DNA of 64,000 nucleotides from Rhodopseudomonas palustris (GCF_003031265.1 NZ_CP019966.1:2852001-2916000); one strand, 5' to 3'. Positions 6,526 to 16,608 are shown, numbered from the stretch's first letter. Notes: generated by a model from the letters alone, not told the origin. Numbers and translations: made by a program.

Positions 6526-9500
6526 ATGATCGGTCTGGTTCGCGCCCTCACGCTTTGCGCCGGATTGGCGCTCGGGCTCGCATCGGCACAGGCGGCCGAC
6601 AAGGCGTTCCAGCGCGACGAGCTGGCGGATGCCGCGATCAAGCTCGAAGCCCAGATCAAGAGCGAGGCGGCGGCCACCAACAAGCCGACCGCGGTGCTGC
6701 GCAGCGACGCCGACGCTGCGTTCAAGCGCGGCGACTACCGCGGCGGGCTGCAGACGCTGGGGCAGATCGCGGCGCTCGATCCGTCCGACGGCGACAACTG
6801 GCTGCGGCTCGCCCGCACCGTGCTGCAGATCAAGGCCGCCACCAGTTCCGAACGGACCTTCCTGCGCGAGCGCGCGACCACCGCGGCCTATATCGCCTAC
6901 CAGCGCGCCAAGAGCCCGGGCGAGGAGGCCGACGCGCTGGCGCTGCTCGGCCGCGCGATGGCCGACCGCAGCCTGTGGCGGCCGGCGCTGGATGCCTTGC
7001 GGATTTCGCTGGAGCTGCGCGAGGTCGCCGACATCCGCGGCCAATATGAGAAGCTGCGCGCCGACCATGGCTTCCGGCTGCTCGATTACACCGTGGACTC
7101 GGATTCGGCGTCGCCGCGGGTGTGCTTCCAGTTCTCCGAAGAGCTCGCCAAGCGCACCGACTTCGCGCCCTATGTGACGCTGGCCGGTACCGACAAGCCG
7201 GCGATCAGCGACGAGGAGCGCCAGCTCTGTGTCGAGGGGCTGAAGCACGGCGAGCGCTACAACATCAATCTGCGCGCCGGCCTGCCGTCGACCGTGAAGG
7301 AGGCGCTGGCGAAATCGGCCGAGTTCAACGTCTACGTCCGCGACCGCAAGCCGCTCGTGCGCTTCACCGGCCGCGCCTACGTGCTGCCGCGCACCGGCCA
7401 GCGCGGCATTCCGCTGGTCAGCGTCAACACCCCGACCGTGGCGGTGCAGGTGTTCCGGATCGGCGACCGCAACCTGATCAACACCGTGGTCGACAGCGAC
7501 TTCCAGCGGACGCTGAGCCGCTACCAGCTCAGCGACCTCGGCAACGAGCGCGGCGCCAAGGTGTGGTCGGGCGAGCTCGACACCGCGACCGCGGCGCTGA
7601 ACGCCGACGTCACCACTGCGTTCCCGGTCGATCAGGTGCTCGGCGACCTGCAGCCCGGCGTCTATGTGATGACCGCGGCGCCGAAGGGGCCGACCGCCAA
7701 TTCCGACGATGACGGCCAGCTCGCCACCCAGTGGTTCATCGTTTCCGATCTCGGCCTGACCGCGTTCTCCGGCAATGACGGCGTCCACGTCTTCGTCAAT
7801 TCGCTGGCCTCGACCGATCCGCTCGCCAATACCGAGGTGCGGCTGATCGCGCGCAACAACGAGGTGCTGGCCACCCGCAAGACCGACGCCTCCGGCCACG
7901 TGCTGTTCGAAGCCGGTCTGGCGCGCGGCGAGGGCGGGCTGTCGCCGGCGCTGCTGACCGCGTCCAGCGACAAGGCCGACTATGCCTTCCTCAGCCTGAA
8001 GACCAGCGCCTTCGACCTGTCCGACCGCGGCGTCGCCGGGCGTGCGGTGCCGGCCGGCGCCGACGCCTTCGTCTATGCCGAGCGCGGCGTGTACCGCTCC
8101 GGCGAGACCGTGCACCTCACGGCGCTGTTGCGCGACGGGCAGGGGGTGGCGATGACCGCCAGCCCGATGACGCTGGTGGTGGAGCGCCCGGACGGCGTCG
8201 AATACCGCCGGGCCGTGCTGTCCGATCAGGGTGCCGGCGGCCGCAGCCTCGATGTCGCGCTCAATTCGGCGGTGCCGACCGGCACCTGGCGGGTGCGTGC
8301 GTTCACCGATCCGAAGGGCGCCAGCGTCGGCGAAACCACCTTCATGGTCGAAGACTATGTTCCGGATCGGATCGAATTCGACATTTCCACCAAGGACAAA
8401 GCGATCAAAGCTGATGCTCCTGTGGAACTTAAGGTCGACGGCCATTTCCTGTACGGCGCGCCGGCCTCGGCGCTGCAGATCGAAGGCGAGCTGCTGGTGG
8501 CGCCGGCCGAAGGGCGTCCGGGCTATGCCGGCTATCAGTTCGGCGTCGCCGACGAGGAGACCACCAGCAACGAGCGTACCCCGCTCGAAAACCTGCCCGA
8601 GACCGACGCCAACGGCGCCGCCACCTTCGAGGTGAGCCTGCCGAAGCCGCCGTCCTCGACCCGGCCGCAGGAGGCGCAGATCTTCGTCCGGATGGCGGAA
8701 GCCGGCGGCCGCGCGGTCGAGCGCAAGCTGGTGCTGCCGGTCGCGCCGGCGGCGGCGATGATCGGCGTCAAGCCGTTGTTCGCCGACCGCAACGTCGCCG
8801 AGGGGGACGTTGCCAAATTCGACGTCGCCTTCGTGGCGCCGGACGGCAGCTCGCTGCCGCGCAATGGCCTGCGTTACGAGCTGCTCAAGATCGAGTCGCA
8901 TTATCAGTGGTACCGGCAGAACTCGTCCTGGGACTACGAGCCGGTGAAGTCGACCAAGCGGGTCGCCGATGGCGATCTGTCGATCAAGGCCGGCGAGCCG
9001 GCCCGGCTGCAGTTCAACCCGGAGCCCGGCCGCTACCGGCTCGACGTCAAGACCGCCGATGTCGCCGGTCCGCTGACCTCGGTGCAGTTCGACGTCGGCT
9101 GGTATTCGGATGGTTCGGCCGATACGCCGGATCTGCTGGAGACCTCGATTGACAAGCCGGAATATGCCTCCGGCGACACCATGACGGTCACCGTCAACGC
9201 GCGCACCGCGGGTCTTCTGACCGTCAACGTGCTCGGCGACCGGCTGCTGACCACGCAGTCGCTGCAGGTCAAGCCGGGCAGCTCGCAGGTCAAGCTCACG
9301 GTCGGCAAGGATTGGGGCTCGGGCGCCTATGTGGTCACCACGCTGCGCCGGCCGCTCGACACCGCCGCGCAGCGGATGCCGGGCCGTGCGATCGGCCTGA
9401 AATGGTTCGGCATCGACAAGGCGGCGCGCACGCTGTCGGTCGAACTGTCGCCGCCGGCCTTGGTGCGGCCGTCGACCACGCTGAAACTGCCGGTCCGGCT

Positions 9501-11739
9501 CGGCGGGCTGTCGCCCGGCGAAGACGCCAAGATCGTGGTCGCCGCGGTCGACGTCGGCATCCTCAATCTCACCGGCTACAAGCCGCCGGCGCCGGACGTG
9601 TACTATCTCGGCCAGCGCCGGCTCAGCGCGGAGATCCGCGACCTCTATGGCCAACTGATCGACGGCATGCAGGGCGCGCGCGGCCAGATCCGTTCCGGCG
9701 GTGACTCCTCCGCGGCCGAGCTGCAGGGCAGCCCGCCGACGCAGAAGCCGCTGGCGCTGTATTCCGGCATCGTCACCGTGGCGGCCGATGGCACCGCGAC
9801 GATCGACTTCGACATTCCCGAATTCGCCGGTACCGCGCGGGTGATGGCGGTGGCGTGGACCGCCACCAAGGTCGGCCGCGCCAACACCGACGTCACGGTG
9901 CGCGATCCGGTGGTGCTGACGACCACGCTGCCGCGCTTCCTGCGTAACGGCGACCGCGGCACCATGGCGTTCGACCTCGACAACGTCGAAGGCGCTGCGG
10001 GCGACTACACCATCAAGGTCAGCGCCAGCGGTCCGGTGAAGCTCAGCGGCGAAGCGGCCACGACGATGAAGCTTGCCGCCAAGCAGCGCGGCTCGGCCAA
10101 GCTGATGCTCGACGCCGGCGGCGCCGGCACCGCGGCGCTCGATGTCGCGATCCAGGGGCCGAACGGCCTGTCGCTGGCGCGGCACTATGCGCTCGACGTC
10201 CGGCCCGCCAACCAGACCCTGGCGCGGCGTTCGATCCGGACGCTGGCCAAGGGCGACAGCCTGACGCTGACCTCCGACATGTTCTCCGATCTGGTGCCGG
10301 GCACCGGCGGGCTGTCGCTGTCGGTCAGCATGTCGACCGCGCTCGACGCCGCCACCATCCTCAAGGCGCTCGACCGCTATCCGTTCGGCTGCTCCGAGCA
10401 GATCACCAGCCGGGCGATGCCGCTGCTCTACGTCAACGATCTCGCCGCCGGCGCGCATCTGGCGATGGACGGCAGCGCCGACGAGCGGATCAAGGGCGCG
10501 ATCGACCGGCTGCTGTCGCGGCAGGGCTCGAACGGCTCGTTCGGGCTGTGGTCGACCGGCGGCGATGACGCCTGGCTCGATGCCTACGTCACCGACTTCC
10601 TGACCCGGGCGCGCGAGAAGCGCTTCGTGGTGCCGGACGTCGCGTTCCGCAGCGCGCTCGACCGCATCCGTAACTCGGTGGTCAATGCCGACGAGCCGGA
10701 GAAGGACGGCGGCCGCGATCTCGCTTATGGCCTCTATGTGCTCGCCCGCAACGGCGCCGCACCGATCGGTGACCTGCGCTATCTCGCCGACACCAAGCTC
10801 GACAAGCTGGCCACCCCGATCGCCAAGGCGCAGCTCGCCGCGGCGCTGGCGCTGGTCGGTGACCGCGCCCGCGCCGAGCGGGTGTATGCGGCGGCGGCCG
10901 ACAGCCTCAATCCCAAGCCGTCGATCGTGTTCGGCCGGACCGATTACGGCTCCGAGCTGCGCGATGCCGCGGCCCTGGTGTCGCTTGCCAGCGAAGGCAA
11001 CGCGCCGCGGCCGACGCTGACGACGGCGGTGCAGCGGGTCGAAGCCGCGCGCGGCCTGTCGCCCTACACCTCGACCCAGGAGAACGCCTGGCTGGTGCTG
11101 GCGGCGCGCGCGCTCGCCAAGGAGACGATGGCGGTCGACCTCAACGGCGATGCGGTGAAGACGGCGCTGTATCGCAGCTACAAGGCGGACGAGGTGAAGG
11201 CTCAGCCGCTCAAGATCGCCAACACCGGCGACTCCCCGGTGCAGGCGGTGGTGACGGTGAGCGGTTCGCCGATCACCCCGGAGCCGGCTGCCAGCAACGG
11301 CTTCAAGATCGAGCGCAATTACTTCACGCTCGGCGGCGAGCCGGCCGACATCGCCAAGGCGAAGCAGAACGACCGCTTCGCGGTGGTGCTGACGATCACC
11401 GAGCCGAAGCCGGAATACGGCCACGTCATGATCGCCGATTACCTGCCGGCGGGCCTGGAGATCGACAATCCGCATCTGGTGTCGTCGGGCGACTCCGGCA
11501 CGCTGAGCTGGATCGCCGATGGCGCCGAGCCGGTGAATACCGAGTTCCGCGATGACCGCTTCACCGCCGCGATCGACCGCAAGGCCGACGACAAGTCGGT
11601 GTTCACGGTCGCCTACGTGGTGCGCGCGGTGTCACCCGGCAAATACGTGCTGCCGCAGGCCGTGGTCGAGGACATGTACAATCCCTCGCGCTACGGCCGC
11701 ACCGGCACCGGCACGATCGAGGTGCGGGCTGCGAAATGA
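6526..11739 (+). CDS. Periplasmic bacterial alpha-2-macroglobulin (large, YfhM type)
   Basis: 1737 residues. A signal peptide ends ASAQA, without a lipobox, so the protein should be soluble in the periplasm; E. coli YfhM is a lipoprotein. Macroglobulin domains fill the N-terminal half, with the typical YAERGVYRSGETVHLTALLRD segment near residue 520. The thioester motif is CSEQ at residues 1289-1292 in YPFGCSEQITSRAMPLLY, followed by the alpha-alpha barrel and receptor-binding-like end. Such proteins trap proteases that breach the outer membrane. An AAGGGAG ribosome site precedes the ATG. It overlaps pbpC by ATGA, the usual pairing. Confidence 0.95.
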   Translation: MIGLVRALTLCAGLALGLASAQAADKAFQRDELADAAIKLEAQIKSEAAATNKPTAVLRSDADAAFKRGDYRGGLQTLGQIAALDPSDGDNWLRLARTVLQIKAATSSERTFLRERATTAAYIAYQRAKSPGEEADALALLGRAMADRSLWRPALDALRISLELREVADIRGQYEKLRADHGFRLLDYTVDSDSASPRVCFQFSEELAKRTDFAPYVTLAGTDKPAISDEERQLCVEGLKHGERYNINLRAGLPSTVKEALAKSAEFNVYVRDRKPLVRFTGRAYVLPRTGQRGIPLVSVNTPTVAVQVFRIGDRNLINTVVDSDFQRTLSRYQLSDLGNERGAKVWSGELDTATAALNADVTTAFPVDQVLGDLQPGVYVMTAAPKGPTANSDDDGQLATQWFIVSDLGLTAFSGNDGVHVFVNSLASTDPLANTEVRLIARNNEVLATRKTDASGHVLFEAGLARGEGGLSPALLTASSDKADYAFLSLKTSAFDLSDRGVAGRAVPAGADAFVYAERGVYRSGETVHLTALLRDGQGVAMTASPMTLVVERPDGVEYRRAVLSDQGAGGRSLDVALNSAVPTGTWRVRAFTDPKGASVGETTFMVEDYVPDRIEFDISTKDKAIKADAPVELKVDGHFLYGAPASALQIEGELLVAPAEGRPGYAGYQFGVADEETTSNERTPLENLPETDANGAATFEVSLPKPPSSTRPQEAQIFVRMAEAGGRAVERKLVLPVAPAAAMIGVKPLFADRNVAEGDVAKFDVAFVAPDGSSLPRNGLRYELLKIESHYQWYRQNSSWDYEPVKSTKRVADGDLSIKAGEPARLQFNPEPGRYRLDVKTADVAGPLTSVQFDVGWYSDGSADTPDLLETSIDKPEYASGDTMTVTVNARTAGLLTVNVLGDRLLTTQSLQVKPGSSQVKLTVGKDWGSGAYVVTTLRRPLDTAAQRMPGRAIGLKWFGIDKAARTLSVELSPPALVRPSTTLKLPVRLGGLSPGEDAKIVVAAVDVGILNLTGYKPPAPDVYYLGQRRLSAEIRDLYGQLIDGMQGARGQIRSGGDSSAAELQGSPPTQKPLALYSGIVTVAADGTATIDFDIPEFAGTARVMAVAWTATKVGRANTDVTVRDPVVLTTTLPRFLRNGDRGTMAFDLDNVEGAAGDYTIKVSASGPVKLSGEAATTMKLAAKQRGSAKLMLDAGGAGTAALDVAIQGPNGLSLARHYALDVRPANQTLARRSIRTLAKGDSLTLTSDMFSDLVPGTGGLSLSVSMSTALDAATILKALDRYPFGCSEQITSRAMPLLYVNDLAAGAHLAMDGSADERIKGAIDRLLSRQGSNGSFGLWSTGGDDAWLDAYVTDFLTRAREKRFVVPDVAFRSALDRIRNSVVNADEPEKDGGRDLAYGLYVLARNGAAPIGDLRYLADTKLDKLATPIAKAQLAAALALVGDRARAERVYAAAADSLNPKPSIVFGRTDYGSELRDAAALVSLASEGNAPRPTLTTAVQRVEAARGLSPYTSTQENAWLVLAARALAKETMAVDLNGDAVKTALYRSYKADEVKAQPLKIANTGDSPVQAVVTVSGSPITPEPAASNGFKIERNYFTLGGEPADIAKAKQNDRFAVVLTITEPKPEYGHVMIADYLPAGLEIDNPHLVSSGDSGTLSWIADGAEPVNTEFRDDRFTAAIDRKADDKSVFTVAYVVRAVSPGKYVLPQAVVEDMYNPSRYGRTGTGTIEVRAAK

Positions 11740-13958
11740 GCGAGCGGCCGACCAACACGCCCGCAGCGTCGCGAGAGGTCCTGACGCCTGCCAAGGCGTC
11801 ATTGCGAGCGGAGCGAAGCAATCCAGCGCCACGCGCGCGGCGTGGATTGCTTCGTCGCTTCGCTCCTCGCAATGACGGGTGGAGAGGTTGGGGGAGGATC
11901 AGGACGACCGCCCTCGTGTCGGCGCTCCTGATCGCCGTCGCAATCGGTGGCCTTGTCGCTTACGCCGTCTCGCTCGGCCCGTTGCCGCTCGACGAGGCGC
12001 GGCAGACCTCGGTGACGGTGGTCGACCGCCACGGCAAGCTGCTGCGGGCATTTGCGATGGCCGACGGACGCTGGCGGTTGCCGGTCGATGCCGCAACCGA
12101 AGTCGATCCGCGCTACCTCAAGCTGCTGCTCGCCTACGAGGACAAGCGGTTCTATCAGCATCACGGCGTCGATCCGCTCGCGGTCGGACGCGCCGCGCTG
12201 CAGCTCGTCAGTCACGGCCGGATCGTCTCCGGCGGTTCGACCATCACCATGCAGCTCGCGCGGCTGATGGAGCCGCGGCGCCAGCGCTCGGTCGGCGCCA
12301 AGCTGCGGCAGATGGTGCGCGCGGTCGAACTCGAACAGACGCTGTCGAAGCAGCAGATCCTCGATCTTTATCTGGCGCTGGCGCCGTATGGCGGCAATCT
12401 CGAAGGCATTCGCGCCGCCTCGATCGCGTATTTCGGCAAGGAGCCGAAGCGGCTGACGCTGGCGGAATCGGCGCTGCTGGTAGCGTTGCCGCAGTCGCCG
12501 GAAACGCGCCGGCTCGATCGCTTCCCGGATGCCGCCCAGGCCGCGCGCGACCGGGTGCTGGCGCGGATGGTCGAAGACGGCGTCGTGAGTGACGACGACG
12601 CGGCGCAGGCGAGGGCGGTGCCGGTCGCACGCCAGCGCAAGCCGATGCCGGTGCTGGCGCCGCATTCTGCCGATCAGGCGGTGATCGCCGACAAGAACGC
12701 CAAGCTGATCCGACTGACGCTCGACGCCGGTCTGCAGCGCGCGCTCGAGACGCTGGCGCGCGACCGCGCCGCCGCGCTCGGCCCCGACATCTCGATCGGC
12801 ATCGTCGCGGTCGACAATGCCAATGGCGACGTGCTCGCCCATGTCGGCTCGGCGGACTATTTCGACGACCGCCGCGCTGGGCAGGTCGACATGGCCCGTG
12901 CGGTACGTTCGCCGGGTTCGACCCTGAAGCCTTTCATCTACGGGCTCGCCTTCGAGGACGGCTTCGTTCACCCCGAGAGCCTGATCGACGACCGCCCGGT
13001 GCGGTACGGCGCCTATGCGCCCGAGAACTTCGACATGACGTTCCAGGGCACCGTGCCGGTGCGGAAAGCGCTGCAGCTGTCGCTCAACGTTCCGGCGATC
13101 GAACTGCTCGACCGCGTCGGCGCCTCGCGGCTGGCCTCGCGGCTGAAACAGGCCGGCACCGAGCTGGTGCTGCCCAAGGATGAAGCGCCGGGTCTGGCGA
13201 TCGGGCTGGGCGGCGTCGGCGTCAAGCTGATCGACTTGGTGCAGCTTTACAGCGGGCTGCCGCGCCTCGGCAGCGTGCTGCCGCTGCGCGAAATCACAAG
13301 TTCCGGCAACGACAAGCGTGAGACTCTGCGCCTGTTGGATCAAGTCGCAGCGTGGCAGGTCGGCAGCGTTCTGCTCGGCACGCCGCCGCCTGAGAATGCG
13401 GTGCGCAACCAGATCGCGTTCAAGACCGGCACCTCGTACGGTTATCGTGACGCTTGGTCGGTCGGGTTCGATGGCCGGATGACGATCGGGGTCTGGGTCG
13501 GCCGGCCCGATGGCGCCCCGGTGCCCGGGATGATCGGCCGCGTCGCCGCCGCCCCGGTGCTGTTCGACGCCTTCGCCCGCAGCGGCCAGATGCGGGCGCC
13601 GCTGCCGAAGGCGCCGAAAGGCACGCTCGTCGCCTCCAACGCCAAGCTGCCGCTGCCGCTGCGGCGGTTCCGGTCGTCGGGCGATCTGGTGCAGCCCGGC
13701 GACGACAAGGCGCTGCGGATCCAGTTTCCCCTGAACGGATCGCGGATCGATGCGGTCAGCGAAGCCTCGGCCGGCGCGCTGCCGGTCAAGGTTGCCGGCG
13801 GGGTGCTGCCGATGACCGTGATGGTCAACGGATTGTCGGTCGGCGAGATCGACGGACGGCGGCAGCGGCTGATCGCGCCGCCCGGTCCGGGCTTCGTCCG
13901 GCTCACCGTGATGGACGCCTCTGGCGCCGCGGACACAGTTGTTGTCAGAATTCAATAG
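11736..13958 (+). CDS. pbpC: Penicillin-binding protein 1C, with a translated palindromic repeat
   Basis: 740 residues. A short cytoplasmic tail and one membrane helix (about 59-81) precede a glycosyltransferase-51 domain (LLAYEDKRFYQHHGVD; GGSTITMQLARL) and a transpeptidase domain with SxxK at Ser395-Lys398 (GSTLKP), SLN and KTG at 563-565. A BiPBP_C-type domain closes the protein. It repairs peptidoglycan alongside the alpha-2-macroglobulin encoded upstream. The ATG overlaps the upstream stop. Residues about 21-48 (ASLRAERSNPAPRARRGLLR and following) are the translation of an 81-bp dispersed palindrome at 11797-11877. An internal GTG at 11916 would avoid it but lacks a well-placed ribosome site. 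Confidence 0.93.
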   Translation: MSERPTNTPAASREVLTPAKASLRAERSNPAPRARRGLLRRFAPRNDGWRGWGRIRTTALVSALLIAVAIGGLVAYAVSLGPLPLDEARQTSVTVVDRHGKLLRAFAMADGRWRLPVDAATEVDPRYLKLLLAYEDKRFYQHHGVDPLAVGRAALQLVSHGRIVSGGSTITMQLARLMEPRRQRSVGAKLRQMVRAVELEQTLSKQQILDLYLALAPYGGNLEGIRAASIAYFGKEPKRLTLAESALLVALPQSPETRRLDRFPDAAQAARDRVLARMVEDGVVSDDDAAQARAVPVARQRKPMPVLAPHSADQAVIADKNAKLIRLTLDAGLQRALETLARDRAAALGPDISIGIVAVDNANGDVLAHVGSADYFDDRRAGQVDMARAVRSPGSTLKPFIYGLAFEDGFVHPESLIDDRPVRYGAYAPENFDMTFQGTVPVRKALQLSLNVPAIELLDRVGASRLASRLKQAGTELVLPKDEAPGLAIGLGGVGVKLIDLVQLYSGLPRLGSVLPLREITSSGNDKRETLRLLDQVAAWQVGSVLLGTPPPENAVRNQIAFKTGTSYGYRDAWSVGFDGRMTIGVWVGRPDGAPVPGMIGRVAAAPVLFDAFARSGQMRAPLPKAPKGTLVASNAKLPLPLRRFRSSGDLVQPGDDKALRIQFPLNGSRIDAVSEASAGALPVKVAGGVLPMTVMVNGLSVGEIDGRRQRLIAPPGPGFVRLTVMDASGAADTVVVRIQ
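11797..11877. repeat. Dispersed palindromic repeat family A, copy 1 (inside pbpC)
   Basis: Ends CGTCATTGCGAG and CTCGCAATGACG are perfect inverted repeats, with inner arms AAGCAATCCA and TGGATTGCTT. Exactly 81 bp, so 27 codons without a frame break. The longer arm (with the extra CGTCGCTTCGCTCC) is on the right, opposite to copies 3 and 4. Confidence 0.9.
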
Positions 13959-14008
13959 AGCCGGGCTAAGCAGTTGTCGCTGTATCGGTTTCAGCGTATG
14001 CGAGGCCG

Positions 14009-15754
14009 ATGATCGAGACCTCTGCCAGACCCCGTTTCGGCGCGCCGCGCGAACCTAAAACCACCGTCGATCCCGGCCGCGGGCTGGTTGCGGTGCTGGA
14101 CTTCGTGACGGTCAGTCACCTGCGCGCGTCGGCCTTCCTGGTGCTGGTCGGGCTGCTGTTCTTCCTGCCGGGATTCTTCAACATCCCGCCGATCGACCGC
14201 GACGAAGCGCGGTTCGCGCAGGCGACCAAGCAGATGGTCGAGACCGGCGACTTCATCGACATCCGCTATCAGGACGAGGTTCGCTACAAGAAGCCGGTCG
14301 GCATCTATTGGCTGCAGGCCACCGTGGTCGAGACCGCCGGCAAGCTCGGCTTGCCGCGGGCGCAGGTCCGGATCTGGCTGTACCGGGTGCCGTCGCTGGC
14401 CGGTGCGATCGGCGCGGTTTTGATGACCTATTGGGCGGCGCTGGCCTTCGTCGGACGACGCGGGGCGGTGATCGCCGCCTTGATGCTGTGTAGTTGCATC
14501 CTGCTCGGGGTCGAGGCGCGTCTCGCCAAGACCGACGCGTTCCTGCTGTTCACCGTCACCGCCGCGCTCGGCGCGATGGCACGGGCCTATCTCGGCTGGC
14601 AGCGCGGCGACATCGGTCCGGAGCGGTCGTGGAGCGTGCCGGCGGTATTCTGGACCGCGCTGGCGGCGGGCATTCTGCTCAAGGGCCCGCTGATCCTGAT
14701 GTTCATCGCGCTGACGGTGATCCCGCTGGCGATCCTGGATCGCTCGGCGGCTTGGCTGTGGCGGCTGCGGCCGCTGCTCGGTGTGCCGTGGATGCTGTTG
14801 TGGGTGCTGCCGTGGTTCATCGCGATCTATCTGCGCGCCGGCGACACCTTCTTCGCGGACTCGGTCGGCGGCGACATGCTGAGCAAGATCGCCAGCCCGC
14901 AGGAATCCCACGGCGCGCCTCCCGGTCTGTATTTCCTGCTGTTCTGGGCGACGTTCTGGCCCGGCGCGCCGCTGGCCGCGATGGCGGCGCCGGCGGTGTG
15001 GCGGGCGCGGCGGGAGCCGGGCGCCCAATATCTGCTCGCCTGGCTGGTCCCGTCCTGGATCGTGTTCGAACTGGTGATCACCAAGCTGCCGCACTACGTG
15101 CTGCCGCTGTATCCAGCGATCGCAATCATGACCGCCGGCGCGATCGAGCGGCGGGTGCTGTCGCGCTCGTGGCTGGCGCGCGGCTCGGCGTGGTGGTTCG
15201 CGATTCCGGCCATCATCCTGCCGCTGGTGGTGATCGGTTCGGTGTATCTGACGCGCCACCCGATGTTCCTGGCGTGGCCGTTCGCGGCCGGCTCGCTGAT
15301 CTTCGGTCTGTTCGCCTGGCGCCTGTTCGACGACAACCGCGCCGAAGCCTCGCTGCTCAACGGCGCGCTGGCGTCGCTGTTTCTGGTCGTGGCGGTGTTT
15401 GGTGTTGTGGTCCCGACGTTGCGGCCGGTGTTCCCGAGCGTCGAGATCGCCCGCGAGCTGCGCAAGGTGGTCTGCGTCGGGCCGAAGGCGGCCGCGGCCG
15501 GCTATCACGAGCCGAGCCTGGTGTTCATGACCGGCACCGATACGCTGCTCACCGACGGCTCCGGCGCTGCAGACTTCCTGCTCGGCGGCTCCTGCCGGTT
15601 CGCGATCGTCGAGTCGCGCAGCGAGAGGGCGTTCGCCAGCCGGGCCGAGGCGATCGGGTTGCGGTACAATGTTGCTGCCCGGATCGACGGCTACAACTTC
15701 TCGCAAGGCAAGCCGGTCTCGATCGCGATCTTCCGCTCCGAAGGCACGCAATAA
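14009..15754 (+). CDS. ArnT-like glycosyltransferase (GT83/PMT family)
   Basis: 581 residues with about 12 membrane helices. The first periplasmic loop holds the catalytic-type signature PPIDRDEARFAQATKQM (around residues 60-76), followed by YKKPVGIYWLQA, as in ArnT and RgtA-D enzymes, which move a sugar from a polyprenyl phosphate to lipid A or core sugar at the outer face of the inner membrane. A soluble C-terminal domain ends the protein. It is the first gene of a tight four-gene operon (next gene 1 base away) with a PAP2 phosphatase, a polyprenyl-phosphate sugar synthase and a LAB_N protein, so the donor is probably made by the downstream GT2. The sugar is unknown. Confidence 0.88.
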   Translation: MIETSARPRFGAPREPKTTVDPGRGLVAVLDFVTVSHLRASAFLVLVGLLFFLPGFFNIPPIDRDEARFAQATKQMVETGDFIDIRYQDEVRYKKPVGIYWLQATVVETAGKLGLPRAQVRIWLYRVPSLAGAIGAVLMTYWAALAFVGRRGAVIAALMLCSCILLGVEARLAKTDAFLLFTVTAALGAMARAYLGWQRGDIGPERSWSVPAVFWTALAAGILLKGPLILMFIALTVIPLAILDRSAAWLWRLRPLLGVPWMLLWVLPWFIAIYLRAGDTFFADSVGGDMLSKIASPQESHGAPPGLYFLLFWATFWPGAPLAAMAAPAVWRARREPGAQYLLAWLVPSWIVFELVITKLPHYVLPLYPAIAIMTAGAIERRVLSRSWLARGSAWWFAIPAIILPLVVIGSVYLTRHPMFLAWPFAAGSLIFGLFAWRLFDDNRAEASLLNGALASLFLVVAVFGVVVPTLRPVFPSVEIARELRKVVCVGPKAAAAGYHEPSLVFMTGTDTLLTDGSGAADFLLGGSCRFAIVESRSERAFASRAEAIGLRYNVAARIDGYNFSQGKPVSIAIFRSEGTQ

Positions 15755-15755
15755 C

Positions 15756-16604
15756 ATGGCCGTGCCCGCCAAGGCCGGCCGGCCGCAGCGTATCTACCCC
15801 GTTGAGCTGCTGCTGGTGATCGGCCGCGCGCTGGCGCAGCTCGTCCGCCCGCCGTCGCATTCGCGGCGCGCCGAAGCTGCGCGGCGCTGGGCTCGGCACG
15901 CGCTGTGGCTGACGGCCGTGCTGTCGCTGGCGATCGTGATCCTGATGGTCGGCGTCGATGCGTTCGAGATCGGCCTGATGCCGCCGCGGGGCACGCCGTC
16001 GCTGTGGCCGGTGAAGATCATCACCGATTTCGGCAAGTCCGCTTATGTGCTGTGGGTGCTCGCAGGCTTGCTGCTGCTGATCTTGCTGATCGTGCCGTTG
16101 CTGCGCGGCATGTCGCGCGCGGTGATGATCGGTTTCGGCACCCGCGTGCAATTCCTGTTTCTGGCCGTGCTGGTGCCGGTCGCGATCGGCGAAGTGCTGA
16201 AGGGCATCATCGGCCGTGGCCGTCCGTTCGTCGGCGGTGCCGCCGATCCGTACAACTTCTCGCTGTTCGCCTGGAACGAGGCTTATGCCAGCTTCCCGTC
16301 GGGCCACTCGATCACCGCGGCGGCGCTTGGCTTTGCGGTGGCGGCGCTGTGGCCGCGGCTGACAGCATTGATGGCGGCTTACGTGTTCGCCATCCTGGTC
16401 AGCCGGCTGGTGCTGCTCGCCCACCATCCGAGCGACGTCGTCGCCGGTGCCTTGCTTGGGCTCGTGGGCGCAATGGCGGTGCGGTACTGGTTCGCGGCGC
16501 GGCGGCTGGCGTTCACCATCCGGCAGGATGGCACCATCGACCCGCTGCCAGGGCCGTCCTGGGATCGCGTCAAAAGGGTTGCCCGCGGCGGCTCCGCCCC
16601 ATAA
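15756..16604 (+). CDS. PAP2-family membrane phosphatase (LpxE/LpxF-like)
   Basis: 282 residues. The ATG at 15756 is one base after the stop of the upstream gene. Six membrane helices carry the lipid phosphate phosphatase motifs: KGIIGRGRP, then PSGHS, then SRLVLLAHHPSDVVAG. Substrates of such enzymes include lipid A phosphates and undecaprenyl pyrophosphate. The setting between an ArnT-like transferase and a GT2 suggests it frees a lipid A position for sugar, but it could equally recycle the polyprenyl carrier. Confidence 0.9.
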   Translation: MAVPAKAGRPQRIYPVELLLVIGRALAQLVRPPSHSRRAEAARRWARHALWLTAVLSLAIVILMVGVDAFEIGLMPPRGTPSLWPVKIITDFGKSAYVLWVLAGLLLLILLIVPLLRGMSRAVMIGFGTRVQFLFLAVLVPVAIGEVLKGIIGRGRPFVGGAADPYNFSLFAWNEAYASFPSGHSITAAALGFAVAALWPRLTALMAAYVFAILVSRLVLLAHHPSDVVAGALLGLVGAMAVRYWFAARRLAFTIRQDGTIDPLPGPSWDRVKRVARGGSAP

Positions 16605-16608
16605 GAAG

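Noticed and set aside
6520..11475. A 1651-codon open frame antisense to the alpha-2-macroglobulin gene
   Set aside because: It mirrors the G/C third-position bias of the sense gene; its Arg/His/Gly-rich product has no domain, while the sense frame has a signal peptide and thioester motif.
11916..13958. Internal GTG start for pbpC that would exclude the repeat
   Set aside because: It lies within the membrane helix, leaves no positive flank, and the purine-rich site is too far upstream; the ATG overlapping the upstream stop is better.
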